A stretch of DNA of 60,131 bases from Candidatus Thioglobus vulcanius (GCA_910595855.1 CAJVCJ010000069.1:1-60131), one strand, 5' to 3'; shown: positions 1 through 9,401, counted from the stretch's first letter. A program made the numbers and translations. Notes: generated by a model from the letters alone, not told the origin.

Positions 1-42
1 TTGATTATTATATTACGTAACAAGAACCCTTAACAACTAACA

Positions 43-717
43 ATGATTAATTCACACGCTCATTTAGATTTTGATTCTATGAATACAATTGCTCAAAATG
101 CAATTGCAATTGTGCCTAGTATTGGCAATCAGAATTGGACCGATGTTCAAATGTATCCTTATTTTTCTTTTGGTATTCACCCTTGGATGGTTGAATCACA
201 TTCGCAACGTGACCTTGATCGTCTTGAATATTTAATCAAGTGCAACAATCCTGTTGCAATTGGTGAATGTGGACTTGATTTTCATAAAGATATAGATAGA
301 GATAGGCAAGTGTATTTTTTTGATGCTCAAGTCCAGTTAGCACTTACCTATGATTTACCTATTATCATTCATGCGGTTAAAGCAACCGAAGAAATAATCC
401 TTACATTAAAAAAATATCCAAAACTAAAAGGAGAAATTCATGGATTTTCTGGCAGTGAACCTCAAGCTCAGCAATTAACCAGCATGGGTTTTTATTTAGG
501 TTTTGGCTTACAAATTACTAATAAAAACTCTACTAAAATTCGTCAGATTGTAAAAAATTGCCCGTTAGAATTTATACTAATTGAAACTGACGACCATCCT
601 AATCCAAATGATTTAGAGTTAGTTGCAGAAGAAATATCACTGCTTAAGCAAATACCAATAGACACCGTCATCGCTCAATGTGATAATAACGCCATTTCAC
701 TTTTCACTTTATCATAA
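43..717 (+). CDS. TatD-family metal-dependent hydrolase
   Basis: Predicted TIM-barrel metal hydrolase of the TatD DNase family, 224 residues against roughly 260 in typical members. Visible metal-site elements are the N-terminal HxH (His5, His7), GECGLDF with Glu75, the IIIH stretch ending at His110, His133 in EIHGF and the ETDDHP segment near residues 181-185. Family members cut DNA 3'-5' or act on other phosphoesters; the substrate here cannot be read from sequence. The stop codon shares one base with the start of tcdA (TAATG), so the two are probably translationally coupled. Confidence 0.85.
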   Translation: MINSHAHLDFDSMNTIAQNAIAIVPSIGNQNWTDVQMYPYFSFGIHPWMVESHSQRDLDRLEYLIKCNNPVAIGECGLDFHKDIDRDRQVYFFDAQVQLALTYDLPIIIHAVKATEEIILTLKKYPKLKGEIHGFSGSEPQAQQLTSMGFYLGFGLQITNKNSTKIRQIVKNCPLEFILIETDDHPNPNDLELVAEEISLLKQIPIDTVIAQCDNNAISLFTLS

Positions 718-1436
718 TGGCTGGTAGTTGCGCACGTACTGAAATATTATTAGGCCAACAAGGGTTGGCTAGATTAGCAGAATCACATGTCGTGGTAGTT
801 GGCCTTGGTGGCGTAGGTGGCGCTTGCGCTGAAAGCCTATGTCGTGCTGGCGTTGGAACGCTCACCCTGATTGATTTTGACATCATTGAAACAACCGATC
901 TTAACCGCCAAGTTATTGCGCTTCACTCCACTCTAGGATTGAAAAAAGTCGATGCACTGGCTGATAGACTTAATGACATCAACCCAGATATTATTATTAT
1001 CAAACGTGATGAGCTTATCGACCGAGAAAAGGCACAGCTAATCGCGCTTAACGAAGACTATCATTTTGTAGCTGATTGCATTGATTCAATTGCCTATAAA
1101 ACTATCTTAATAGGTAGTTGTACCAAATCCAATAAAATGATTATTTCAAGCATGGGTGCGGGTGGTAGACTTGATCCAACACAAGTGAAAATTTCACGCA
1201 TGGATAAAACTCAAAATTGTGCTTTAGCACGTGAAATGAGAAAACAACTCAGAAACATTCGAGCCTCGATGAAATTTCCTGTGGTGCATTCTACAGAATT
1301 ACCCATAAAAGCCTTGCCTCACAAAGCCGCACCGGTAGGAAGACCAAGAGCGGTGAATGGTGCAATCTCATATATGCCTAATATTTTTGGACTGATGATG
1401 GCTGGACATATTATTCAATCCTTATTAAAATCTTAA
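717..1436 (+). CDS. tcdA: tRNA threonylcarbamoyladenosine dehydratase TcdA
   Basis: E1-like ThiF/MoeB-fold enzyme that uses ATP to cyclise the t6A37 modification of ANN-decoding tRNAs to ct6A. The nucleotide-binding glycine motif GLGGVGG is at about residues 29-35, followed by the acidic LIDFDII stretch and the DLNRQ motif at 61-65. Length is 239 residues, slightly shorter than the E. coli protein. It overlaps the stop of the TatD-like gene by one base. The t6A-forming enzyme TsaD is also encoded in this window, at 37532-38557. Confidence 0.88.
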   Translation: MAGSCARTEILLGQQGLARLAESHVVVVGLGGVGGACAESLCRAGVGTLTLIDFDIIETTDLNRQVIALHSTLGLKKVDALADRLNDINPDIIIIKRDELIDREKAQLIALNEDYHFVADCIDSIAYKTILIGSCTKSNKMIISSMGAGGRLDPTQVKISRMDKTQNCALAREMRKQLRNIRASMKFPVVHSTELPIKALPHKAAPVGRPRAVNGAISYMPNIFGLMMAGHIIQSLLKS

Positions 1437-1482
1437 TCAAATGAAAGCAAGGCTTTCTTAATAAATTACACAAAAGGAAAAA

Positions 1483-2034
1483 ATGGTCAGTACACAAACT
1501 CCTATCTGCGACTTCGATACCCCGGCACTTAATTTTGAACTAACAGGTGTTGATGGAAAATTACACACTTTAGAAAGCTGCAAAGGCGATAGAGGCCTAT
1601 TGATTATGTTTATTTGTAACCATTGTCCTTATGTTAAATCTATTATTGATCGCATCATCCGTGACACAAGGGAATTAAAAGCACTAGGTCTAAATACTGT
1701 TGCCATTATGTCAAACGACCCTAGTGCTTATGCAGAGGATTCATTTGAAAATATGCAAAAAATTTCTACGGAAATGAATTTCTCATTTCCTTATTTAATT
1801 GATGAAACTCAAGCTGTTGCCAAAGCTTATGGCGCGGTCTGTACGCCAGATTTTTTTGGCTATAATTCAGATTTAACTCTTCAATATCGTGGTCGATTAG
1901 ATGCATCACGCAAAGAAAGCGCTGCTACAGATGTTAAGCGTGACTTATTTGAGGCCATGAAACAAGTAGCAGAAACCGGCAAAGGCCCTTTGGAGCAAAT
2001 TTCTTCAATGGGCTGCTCTATTAAATGGGTTTAA
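1483..2034 (+). CDS. Thioredoxin-fold (AhpC/TSA-type) redoxin
   Basis: A 183-residue thioredoxin-like protein of the redoxin/AhpC-TSA superfamily. The key motif is CNHCPYVK, giving Cys45 and Cys48 in a CxxC arrangement at the end of the first strand. The remainder shows the usual redoxin pattern, with the cis-Pro neighbourhood at VCTPDFFG and a C-terminal SMGCSIKW. No signal peptide is visible, so it should be cytoplasmic. A purine-rich ribosome site (AAAGGAAAAA) directly precedes the ATG. A thiol-disulfide or peroxide-related role is inferred from the fold. Confidence 0.8.
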   Translation: MVSTQTPICDFDTPALNFELTGVDGKLHTLESCKGDRGLLIMFICNHCPYVKSIIDRIIRDTRELKALGLNTVAIMSNDPSAYAEDSFENMQKISTEMNFSFPYLIDETQAVAKAYGAVCTPDFFGYNSDLTLQYRGRLDASRKESAATDVKRDLFEAMKQVAETGKGPLEQISSMGCSIKWV

Positions 2035-2125
2035 AATCACACATATAATAAAAATCTAATATATGTTAATCGATTAGGCAGCTAAACAGGTATAATTGGG
2101 TCCTTTGCACGTCTTATAATTACGT

Positions 2126-4000
2126 ATGTCTGAACAAACAACTGATAAACCAACACAAATGAAATTTAGCGATCTAGGTCTTTCTGACTCAATCTTAAGT
2201 GTGCTAGATAAAATTGGCTACGAAACCCCTTCTCCAATTCAAGAACAATGTATCACCCACCTTTTAAATGGTGAAGATATTATTGGTCAAGCGCAAACGG
2301 GTACTGGAAAAACAGCTGCCTTTGCTTTGCCATTATTGGACAATATTGATTTAAACTTAAATGCACCCCAGCTATTAATACTTGCACCAACACGTGAGTT
2401 AGCCATTCAGGTGTCTGAAGCTGTGCAAACTTATGCTCGTGGCTTAAAAGGCTTTCACGTACTGCCAATTTACGGCGGTCAATCATATGACGTTCAATTA
2501 CGCCCTTTAAAGCGTGGCGTACATTGTGTTGTTGGCACGCCAGGGCGTGTTATGGATCACATCAAAAAAGGCACTTTAAAATTAGACAACATTAAGTCTT
2601 TCGTTTTAGACGAAGCAGATGAAATGTTGAAAATGGGCTTTATTGACGATATTAAATGGGTTATGGAGCGCATTCCAGAACAGCGTCAAATCGCTCTTTT
2701 CTCTGCCACCATGCCAAGCATTATTAAGCGTGTTGCAGAAAAATTCTTAAACAACCCAAAAATTGTTAAAGTAAAAACCAAAACAGAAACAGCTTCTTCT
2801 ATTACGCAAAAATACTGTTTAGTTGGCGGCTTAAGTCAAAAATTAGATGCACTAACTAGAATTTTAGAAGTTACTGAATTTGATGCAATGATCATTTTTG
2901 CTAGAACTAAAACCTTAACAGTAGAACTGGCTGAAAAATTAGCTGCTAGAGGATTCACTGCAGAAGCAATTAACGGTGACATTCAACAAAGTCAACGTGA
3001 AAAAATTATTGGTAAGTTTAAAAAAGGTGGTATTGATATTTTAGTTGCAACAGACGTTGCAGCCCGTGGACTTGATGTTCCGCGTATCTCTCATGTAGTG
3101 AACTATGATATTCCTCAAGATGCAGAAACTTACGTACACCGTATCGGCCGTACTGGTCGTGCAGGTCGTGCAGGTGAAGCAATTTTATTTGTATCTCATC
3201 GCGAACGTCGCATGCTTAGTAACATTGAACGCGTTACTCGTCAAAAAATCACACCTATTGAATTACCAACAGCAAAAATCATCAATGAAAAACGTGTTAA
3301 TGATTTTAAAAAGAAAATTACTGAAACTATCAACAATCGAGACTTAAGTGTTTTTGAAAAATTAGTTGGTGAATTTCAAGAAGCTAATGAAGAGGTAACG
3401 CACCTTAAAATTGCAGCAGCACTGGCACATATCGCACAAGGTAACGAGCCTTTATTTTTATCTGAAAAAGAGTCGAGTTTTGGTAGAGATCAAAAGCCTG
3501 GTGAAGAAAAAATTATTTCAATTGAGCCAAATCAGCTTAAAAATCATCCAGATATTCCGATGCGTCGATACAAAATCGAAGTGGGTAACAATAACAATAT
3601 CAAGCCAGGAAATATCCTAGGTGCTATTGCTAATGAAGCTGACATGGATAGCGAGTACATTGGCTCTATTCAAATTTTTGATAATTTCTCAACTGTTGAT
3701 CTTCCTGATGAAATGCCAAAAGAAACTTTTGCTATTTTAGGAAAAACTACAGTTAATGGAAAGCGTTTAAATATTGCTGCACTAACCGATAAAAACAACA
3801 AAGCTACTGTTGGCGGATCACAAGGTGGAAAAAGAAACTTTGGTCGCAAGAAGTTTTCTAAAGGCGGTGCTGGTGATCGTGGCGGCAGAAGTGGCAGAAG
3901 TGGCGGCAGAGATGGCGGTAGAGGTAGTAGAGACGGCAATAGTGGTGGCGGTAGTAGAAAGCCAAAATTCTCGCGCTCTAAGCCAAAAAATAATTCATAG
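2126..4000 (+). CDS. deaD: DEAD-box RNA helicase DeaD/CsdA
   Basis: ATP-dependent RNA helicase of 624 residues. Motif I AQTGTGKT is at about 56-63, followed by PTRELA, TPGR, the DEAD box in VLDEADEM, SAT, and motif VI HRIGRTGRAGR. After the two RecA-like domains come a DeaD-type RNA-binding domain and a C-terminal tail from about residue 575 rich in Gly, Arg and Ser, resembling RGG tails that bind RNA loosely. In E. coli DeaD acts in ribosome assembly and mRNA turnover at low temperature. A cold-shock protein follows at 4161. Two TATAAT boxes lie upstream, at 2091-2096 and 2115-2120. Confidence 0.93.
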   Translation: MSEQTTDKPTQMKFSDLGLSDSILSVLDKIGYETPSPIQEQCITHLLNGEDIIGQAQTGTGKTAAFALPLLDNIDLNLNAPQLLILAPTRELAIQVSEAVQTYARGLKGFHVLPIYGGQSYDVQLRPLKRGVHCVVGTPGRVMDHIKKGTLKLDNIKSFVLDEADEMLKMGFIDDIKWVMERIPEQRQIALFSATMPSIIKRVAEKFLNNPKIVKVKTKTETASSITQKYCLVGGLSQKLDALTRILEVTEFDAMIIFARTKTLTVELAEKLAARGFTAEAINGDIQQSQREKIIGKFKKGGIDILVATDVAARGLDVPRISHVVNYDIPQDAETYVHRIGRTGRAGRAGEAILFVSHRERRMLSNIERVTRQKITPIELPTAKIINEKRVNDFKKKITETINNRDLSVFEKLVGEFQEANEEVTHLKIAAALAHIAQGNEPLFLSEKESSFGRDQKPGEEKIISIEPNQLKNHPDIPMRRYKIEVGNNNNIKPGNILGAIANEADMDSEYIGSIQIFDNFSTVDLPDEMPKETFAILGKTTVNGKRLNIAALTDKNNKATVGGSQGGKRNFGRKKFSKGGAGDRGGRSGRSGGRDGGRGSRDGNSGGGSRKPKFSRSKPKNNS

Positions 4001-4043
4001 TCATTTAATGTCTTAAGCAGGTGCAAAATACGTTAAAATGCAT

Positions 4044-4072
4044 TTGCTGGTAAAGTATACAGCTGCTATTTA
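4044..4072 (+). promoter_or_regulatory. Candidate promoter of the cold-shock gene
   Basis: TTGCTG at 4044-4049 and TATTTA at 4067-4072 are separated by 17 bases, with TGC just before the second hexamer giving an extended -10. Transcription would begin near 4079 and leave an untranslated leader of about 80 bases, long for this window and reminiscent of the structured leaders of cspA-type genes. No classical cold box was recognised. Confidence 0.35.
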
Positions 4073-4160
4073 TATTGTTTTGACTGATGGTTACATCCTC
4101 TCTAAGTTATAAATGTGGTCTATTTTTACGGTATTTTTTTTAAACTTATAAGGAGACATT

Positions 4161-4364
4161 ATGTCTACAACAGGAAAAGTAAAGTGGTTTGACGCTAAAA
4201 AAGGTTTTGGTTTTATTGAGCAAGATAATGGCGACGATGTATTCGTACATTTTCGTGCAATTCAAGGCGACGGTTACAAATCTTTAGAAGAAGGTCAAGA
4301 AGTTGAATTCGACTTAGAAGATGGTGCTAAAGGTCCTCAAGCGGCTAACGTACATCCTCAGTAG
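4161..4364 (+). CDS. Cold-shock domain protein (CspA family)
   Basis: A 67-residue single cold-shock domain that binds single-stranded RNA and DNA. Both nucleic-acid motifs are intact: RNP1 KGFGFIE (residues 14-20) and RNP2 DVFVHF (26-31). It starts after a strong ribosome site (AAGGAG) and ends shortly before a clear intrinsic terminator. The neighbouring deaD helicase acts in the same cold-response and RNA-remodelling context in E. coli. Several paralogues usually exist per genome, so no specific csp letter is assigned. Confidence 0.95.
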   Translation: MSTTGKVKWFDAKKGFGFIEQDNGDDVFVHFRAIQGDGYKSLEEGQEVEFDLEDGAKGPQAANVHPQ

Positions 4365-4382
4365 TTTTTAAACTATTGAATC

Positions 4383-4412
4383 AAAAAACCCAGCTTAATC
4401 GCTGGGTTTTTT
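4383..4412 (+). terminator. Rho-independent terminator after the cold-shock gene
   Basis: AAAAAACCCAGC and GCTGGGTTTTTT form a 12-base-pair stem around the loop TTAATC. The T-run continues into TTTTTTATTGTCT, a tail that recurs at two other terminators in this window. Confidence 0.93.
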
Positions 4413-4423
4413 ATTGTCTAAAA

Positions 4424-4487
4424 TTTAATAGAAACTTTTGCATAAATATGAATAATCACCCCTATTTATACAAAAGTCTCTATTAAA
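4424..4487. repeat. Large imperfect palindrome upstream of sbcB
   Basis: Arms 4424-4448 and 4463-4487 are reverse complements over 25 positions with two mismatches, around a 14-base loop. The outer 17 bases (4424-4440 against 4471-4487) differ at one position. It lies after the cold-shock terminator and eight bases before the sbcB ATG, so it would fold in the sbcB leader or act on DNA near the promoter. Confidence 0.85.
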
Positions 4488-4495
4488 ATAAACTC

Positions 4496-5911
4496 ATGAA
4501 AACATTCTACTGGTACGATTACGAAACTTTTGGCATTAGCCCAAAAACTGACCGAATATCTCAATTTGCAGGCATTCGTACCGATGAAAATCTCAATATT
4601 CTTGACGAGAATATGTTTTATTGCAGGCCAACCAATGATTGCTTGCCATCACCTGAGGCTTGTGCGGTTACGGGTATTAGCCCTCAACTGTGCGAACAGA
4701 AAGGCATGATTGAGCATGAATTCATCAAGAAAATTAACAATGAATTTTCAACACCAAACACCTGTATTGCTGGCTACAATTCAATACGATTTGATGATGA
4801 ATTTACGCGCTACACCTTGTATAGAAATTTTTTAGATCCATATGCTTGGCACTGGAAAAATGGCAATACCCGCTGGGATATTTTGGATGTAGTACGCATG
4901 TGTTACGCCCTAAAAAAGGATGCAAGCTTACAATGGGTGCATGATGAAAATGGCAAGCCAATTTTTAAGCTTGATCGATTATCTCCAGCGAATGGAATTG
5001 AGCATACTAATGCACATGATGCATTGGCTGATGTGCGTGCCACTATTGCTATTGCAAAAATTATTAAAGAAACTCAGCCTGGATTGTTTGATCACGCTTT
5101 TAAATTACGTGAGAAAAAATTTGTAGAATCAAAACTTAATCTATTTGAGCCAATGCTGCATACTTCAGGTATGTACGCGGCTGAAAAATCTTGCACACGG
5201 TTATCAGTTGCACTAGCCTATCATCCAGCTTATAACGACAGGGCCATTGTTTTCAATTTAGACCAAGATCCATCCATACTATTAGAATTAGACGTTGAAG
5301 AGCTTAAAACACTGATGTTCACTAAGCAAGCAGAGTTACCTAAAGGTGTTCAGCGCTTGCAAATTAAAGATTTAATTTTTAATAAAAGCCCTATGTTTGT
5401 GCCTAATATTCACAAGCTTGATCCCAAGGTGACCGAGCAGTTACAAATTAATATGGATGTCTGCTTAAAGCATTTAAACTTTATTAAAAATAATCAAGTA
5501 CAGATTGAAAAGGTTGTTCAAGATTTATATCGGAATGACCAGGATTTTTCAGGCAATAAGGATGTTGATCAATCTTTATATGGTGGCTTTATGGACAATG
5601 CGGATAAGCGCATTGGCGATCAATTACAGACACTGAATGTTAATGAGTTAAAAAACTTTCATCCTAAATTTAAAGATGAGAAGTTGACCACCCTACTAAT
5701 TCACTTTAAAGCTAGAAACTACCCAGAAAGCCTAACTGAAGATGAGATGGAAAATTGGTTTGAAACTGTTCAAGGTAGAATTCAATCTGGTGAAAATGGT
5801 TATTTAAATATTGATGAATACTTTCAACGCATCAATACTATGCGTGAACAACACCCTAATCATGAAAAACTCTGGAAACAACTGGAAAATTATGGGGAGT
5901 CCTTCTTTTAA
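4496..5911 (+). CDS. sbcB: Exodeoxyribonuclease I
   Basis: 3'-5' single-strand DNA exonuclease of the DEDDh family, 471 residues, matching the usual ExoI length. The first catalytic acids are in YDYETFG (Asp8, Glu10), and the later His-Asp pair is in the stretch HDALADVRATIAIA. The C-terminal half matches the ExoI extension that binds DNA and SSB. It works in mismatch repair and recombination by degrading 3' tails. It stands alone between two spacers, and its leader is occupied by the palindrome at 4424-4487. A -10-like TAAAAT lies only seven bases before the ATG. Confidence 0.92.
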   Translation: MKTFYWYDYETFGISPKTDRISQFAGIRTDENLNILDENMFYCRPTNDCLPSPEACAVTGISPQLCEQKGMIEHEFIKKINNEFSTPNTCIAGYNSIRFDDEFTRYTLYRNFLDPYAWHWKNGNTRWDILDVVRMCYALKKDASLQWVHDENGKPIFKLDRLSPANGIEHTNAHDALADVRATIAIAKIIKETQPGLFDHAFKLREKKFVESKLNLFEPMLHTSGMYAAEKSCTRLSVALAYHPAYNDRAIVFNLDQDPSILLELDVEELKTLMFTKQAELPKGVQRLQIKDLIFNKSPMFVPNIHKLDPKVTEQLQINMDVCLKHLNFIKNNQVQIEKVVQDLYRNDQDFSGNKDVDQSLYGGFMDNADKRIGDQLQTLNVNELKNFHPKFKDEKLTTLLIHFKARNYPESLTEDEMENWFETVQGRIQSGENGYLNIDEYFQRINTMREQHPNHEKLWKQLENYGESFF

Positions 5912-5926
5912 TCATCTTGGTTCGTT

Positions 5927-5955
5927 TTGCTATTAATTTAATTATCGGGTATAAT
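5927..5955 (+). promoter_or_regulatory. Promoter of nth
   Basis: TTGCTA at 5927-5932 and a perfect TATAAT at 5950-5955 are separated by 17 bases. The expected transcript start near 5962 gives a leader of about 25 bases that contains the purine-rich ribosome site AGAGAAG before the nth ATG. Confidence 0.65.
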
Positions 5956-5986
5956 CTTTTCTTGAGGAATTTAACAGAAGAGAAGA

Positions 5987-6619
5987 ATGAACGCTGAAAC
6001 TCGTTTCGAAATGTTTGAAAGGTTACTTAAAAAGATACCTAATCCGACAACAGAATTAAATTACGCAACACCTTTTGAGCTACTAGTAGCGGTAACCTTA
6101 TCTGCCCAAGCGACAGATAAAAGTGTTAACAAGGTAACTGATAAGTTATTTCCAATTGCTAATACACCTGAAGCAATATTTGAATTAGGCGAAGATACTC
6201 TTAGAGATACAATAAAGACTATTGGATTGTTTAATTCAAAAGCTAAGCATATTATTCAAGCTTGTAAAATTCTAATTGATAAGTACGATTCTAAAGTGCC
6301 TGAAACTCGTAAAGAGCTTGAGGCACTTCCAGGTGTTGGTCGTAAAACTGCCAATGTTGTTCTTAATACTGCCTTTGGCCATCCTACTATTGCTGTTGAT
6401 ACGCATATCTATCGTGTTGCTAATCGTACTGCAATTGCTAGTGGTAAAACAGTGCTTGAAGTTGAGAAAAAACTGGTTAAGTTTATTCCTGATGAATACA
6501 GAGTCCCAGCACACCATTTAATGATTTTGCACGGTCGTTACACTTGTAAAGCGCGCTCACCACTATGTACTGAGTGTATTTTGCTTGATTTGTGCGAATA
6601 CGAAGAAAAAAACCTATAG
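5987..6619 (+). CDS. nth: Endonuclease III (DNA glycosylase/AP lyase)
   Basis: Base-excision repair enzyme that removes oxidised pyrimidines and cuts the abasic site. At 210 residues it is the normal family size. The helix-hairpin-helix LPGVGRKTAN holds catalytic Lys120, and Asp138 is in VDTHIYR; both are at the same numbers as in E. coli Nth. The C-terminal 4Fe-4S cluster ligands are complete: Cys187, Cys194, Cys197 and Cys203 in the standard C-x6-C-x2-C-x5-C spacing. The usual gamma partner cluster rnfABCDGE is not adjacent. Confidence 0.96.
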   Translation: MNAETRFEMFERLLKKIPNPTTELNYATPFELLVAVTLSAQATDKSVNKVTDKLFPIANTPEAIFELGEDTLRDTIKTIGLFNSKAKHIIQACKILIDKYDSKVPETRKELEALPGVGRKTANVVLNTAFGHPTIAVDTHIYRVANRTAIASGKTVLEVEKKLVKFIPDEYRVPAHHLMILHGRYTCKARSPLCTECILLDLCEYEEKNL

Positions 6620-6628
6620 TTTTAGTTG

Positions 6629-7048
6629 GTGCTGTACACACAAGACAGAACCGAACAAAGAAAATTTCTAGCCAATGCTTGGCAGAAATTTCTCGATAAG
6701 AAGATTCTTGATCCTTTAGAAAGCCAACTAACCCAAGTGATTGAAATTCATCCAGAATATCACTCATTAATTCAAAATTTTGAATCAGATTATTTTCCAG
6801 AACAAGGCGAAGTGAATCCTTTTTTGCATATTAATTTACACCTTTCGCTTAGAGAGCAGCTGTCAATTAATCAGCCTCATGGTATTAAAGAAATTTATCA
6901 AAAAATTATTAATAGTACCAGTGACTCTCATGAGGCAGAGCACAAAATGATGGATTGCATTGCTGAGATGATTTTCTCGTCACAAAAAAATAATTTACCA
7001 ATGGATCATCAAGCTTACATTCGTTGTTTAGAGGCTCAAGCACAATAA
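6629..7048 (+). CDS. DUF1841 family protein
   Basis: Small soluble acidic protein of about 139 residues, recognised as DUF1841 from the internal stretch with EQGEVNPFLHINLHLSLREQ and the C-terminal AEHKMMDCIAEMI. Function is unknown. The reading frame opens with TTG-GTG-CTG just after nth; I prefer the GTG at 6629, which yields the N-terminus MLYTQDR typical of the family as I recall it. It begins ten bases after nth, suggesting co-transcription with this repair gene. Confidence 0.75.
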   Translation: MLYTQDRTEQRKFLANAWQKFLDKKILDPLESQLTQVIEIHPEYHSLIQNFESDYFPEQGEVNPFLHINLHLSLREQLSINQPHGIKEIYQKIINSTSDSHEAEHKMMDCIAEMIFSSQKNNLPMDHQAYIRCLEAQAQ

Positions 7049-7107
7049 CTCGCTACTATTTTTTTTGAATTTGGATTATGAGGGCTGTTGCAAAGTCTAT
7101 GTACTGG

Positions 7108-7740
7108 CTAAACTTTCCAATTTATAAAATTAGTCAGTAATTGTAATCCATCATGCTGAGATTTTTCAGGGTGAAACTGTACTGCAAACATATTGTCTTT
7201 AGCAACAGCGCAAGTAAAGTCAACACCATAATCTGTCGTACCAGCAACCACTGAAGCATCTGCCTCAGAAACATAATAACTATGCACACTATAAAAACGC
7301 GCATTATTCTCAATATTATTCCACAGTGGGTGGTCAATAGACTGATTAACCGTATTCCAGCCCATATGTGGAATTTTAAGCTCACTTTTAGAAAATTTAA
7401 CAACATTACCAGGAATAATGCCTAACCCTTTTGTGCCAAAATTTTCCTCAGAATGATCAAACAGCAATTGCAATCCCAGGCAAATTCCTAGAAATGGCTT
7501 TTCATGTGCGGCTTTTTTAATAACATCAGACAGTCCGTGCTCATTAAGCGCCTGCATACAAGCACCCATGGCACCTTGTCCTGGAAATACAATACGATCA
7601 GCCTGATTGATTAAATCGGCATTATCAGTCAGTATGACGTTATCGTTAGGCGCAACATGCTCAATTGCTTTTTGTACGCTACGCACATTTCCCATGCCAT
7701 AATCGATGATTGCAATGGTTTGACTACTTGTAGAATGCAT
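7108..7740 (-). CDS. hisH: Imidazole glycerol phosphate synthase, glutaminase subunit
   Basis: Class I glutamine amidotransferase subunit that supplies ammonia to HisF in histidine synthesis. The start chosen is the ATG at 7740, giving 210 residues; the longer frame adds 20 residues that overlap hisB. Nucleophile Cys87 is in GICLGLQ, and His190 with Glu192 are in FHPEKS. HisF is not adjacent and must lie outside the window. It follows hisB by 13 bases, so the two probably share one transcript. Confidence 0.93.
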   Translation of the reverse strand: MHSTSSQTIAIIDYGMGNVRSVQKAIEHVAPNDNVILTDNADLINQADRIVFPGQGAMGACMQALNEHGLSDVIKKAAHEKPFLGICLGLQLLFDHSEENFGTKGLGIIPGNVVKFSKSELKIPHMGWNTVNQSIDHPLWNNIENNARFYSVHSYYVSEADASVVAGTTDYGVDFTCAVAKDNMFAVQFHPEKSQHDGLQLLTNFINWKV

Positions 7741-7753
7741 AGTGTTTCTTTTG

Positions 7754-8335
7754 TTAAAGAGAGCCTTTGGTTGAAGGGATAACACCAGCTTGACGCTCAT
7801 CTGGGGTAACAGCCATTCTTAGTGCACGACCAAACGCTTTAAAGATAGTCTCTGCTTGGTGGTGTGAATTAACCCCTTTTAGATTATCAATGTGCAAAGT
7901 TACCAATGCATGATTCACAAAACCTGTGAAAAATTCAGAAAATAAATCAACATCAAAAGTACCAATTAACGCACGAGTAAAGCTCACATTAAGGTCCAAA
8001 CCTGGGCGACCTGAAAGATCAAGAACCACGCGTGACAAAGCTTCGTCTAGTGGAACATAAGAGTGCCCGTAACGAGTAAATCCTTTTTTATCGCCTACTG
8101 CTTGGGAAAATGCCTGCCCTAGCGTAATGCCGATATCTTCCACACTATGGTGATCGTCAATTTGTGTATCGCCATCACACTTAATGGTTAAATCCATTAA
8201 ACCGTGACGAGCCACTTGATCTAGCATGTGATCTAAAAATGGCACGCCTGTGTCAATACTGGCTTCACCTGTACCATACAAATTTAACTCAACCGTAATA
8301 TCAGTTTCATTGGTTTTTCTAGAGACTTTAATCAT
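7754..8335 (-). CDS. hisB: Imidazoleglycerol-phosphate dehydratase
   Basis: Monofunctional dehydratase of 193 residues, without the histidinol-phosphatase domain fused in E. coli HisB. The two Mn-binding signatures are visible: [11 protein letters not shown] with [11 protein letters not shown] in the N-terminal half, and the later [15 protein letters not shown]. It converts IGP to imidazole acetol phosphate, the substrate of HisC, also encoded in this strand run. It begins five bases after asd ends. Confidence 0.96.
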   Translation of the reverse strand: MIKVSRKTNETDITVELNLYGTGEASIDTGVPFLDHMLDQVARHGLMDLTIKCDGDTQIDDHHSVEDIGITLGQAFSQAVGDKKGFTRYGHSYVPLDEALSRVVLDLSGRPGLDLNVSFTRALIGTFDVDLFSEFFTGFVNHALVTLHIDNLKGVNSHHQAETIFKAFGRALRMAVTPDERQAGVIPSTKGSL

Positions 8336-8340
8336 ATTCT

Positions 8341-9366
8341 TTATAAATACTCTTCAATTAATATTTCAGCAATTTGAACCGTGTTTAATGCTGCACCCTT
8401 ACGAATATTATCAGAAACTACCCATAAGTTTAAGCCTTTCTCGTGCGAAATGTCTTCACGAATTCGACTAACAAACGTATCGTCGTGATTAGTTGCCTCA
8501 ACAAATGGTGTGGCATAACCACCATCTTCATGCTTATCCATTACAGTTACACCGTTAGCTTTTGATAAAATTTCAGTTGCTTCAGCAGCGGTAATTTTCT
8601 TTTTGGTTTCAATGTTAATCGCTTCAGAGTGGCCATAAATAACAGGCACACGTACCGCTGTAGGGTTAACTAGAATATTTTCATCTTCAAAAATTTTCTT
8701 AGTCTCCCAAACCATTTTCATCTCTTCTTTAGTGTAGCCATTTTCTTGAAAAACATCAATATGTGGAATCACATTAAAAGCGATTTGCTTTGGATATACC
8801 TCAACATCAACATCAGTGTTGCCACCCAATAGCTTGGTTGTTTGCTCAATTAACTCAGAAATAGCCTCTTTACCAGAGCCTGATACCGCCTGATAAGTAG
8901 CTACATTAATACGCTCAATACCTACTGCATCATAAATTGGCTTAAGTGCTACCAACATTTGAATAGTTGAACAATTAGGGTTGGCAATAATATTACGTTT
9001 TTTATAATCAGCAATCGCATGAGGATTGACCTCTGGCACAACTAGCGGAATATCTTCATCACGTCTAAAATGTGCCGTGTTATCAATGACGATACAGCCT
9101 GCTTCTGCAGCAATAGGAGCAAACTTTTCAGAAATATGGCCACCTGCTGAGAACAAGCCAATTTGCGCTTGAGAGAAATCAAATGCATCCAAATCTTGCA
9201 CTGTCCAGCTTTTACCCTGGCAAAATACTTTCTTGCCCGCAGAATTGGCACTTGCCAAAGGGTATAGATTATCAATTGGAAAATTACGCTGTTCTAAAAT
9301 TGCTAGAATTGTTTCGCCTACAGCACCTGTTGCGCCAACAACGGCAACGTTATATTTCTTACTCAT
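8341..9366 (-). CDS. asd: Aspartate-semialdehyde dehydrogenase
   Basis: NADPH-dependent enzyme making aspartate semialdehyde for lysine, diaminopimelate, threonine and methionine synthesis. At 341 residues it has the N-terminal GATGAVGE nucleotide loop and catalytic Cys132 in NPNCSTIQ. It has its own strong promoter just upstream, overlapped by a palindrome, which separates it from the NIF3-type gene before it. hisB and hisH follow closely, giving an asd-hisB-hisH transcript. Confidence 0.96.
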   Translation of the reverse strand: MSKKYNVAVVGATGAVGETILAILEQRNFPIDNLYPLASANSAGKKVFCQGKSWTVQDLDAFDFSQAQIGLFSAGGHISEKFAPIAAEAGCIVIDNTAHFRRDEDIPLVVPEVNPHAIADYKKRNIIANPNCSTIQMLVALKPIYDAVGIERINVATYQAVSGSGKEAISELIEQTTKLLGGNTDVDVEVYPKQIAFNVIPHIDVFQENGYTKEEMKMVWETKKIFEDENILVNPTAVRVPVIYGHSEAINIETKKKITAAEATEILSKANGVTVMDKHEDGGYATPFVEATNHDDTFVSRIREDISHEKGLNLWVVSDNIRKGAALNTVQIAEILIEEYL

Positions 9367-9401
9367 AAGTCAGATAAATTGAAAATTATAAAATCAAGGT
9401 T

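Noticed and set aside
2400..3900. Possible CRISPR-like short repeats in the deaD gene
   Set aside because: The repetition is of glycine and arginine codons in a coding tail; there are no regular spacers or repeats of constant length, here or elsewhere in the window.
3670..4026. A proline- and leucine-rich 118-codon minus-strand frame at the end of deaD
   Set aside because: It is the antisense of the glycine-rich C-terminal tail of DeaD; the composition is a by-product of GGN codons.
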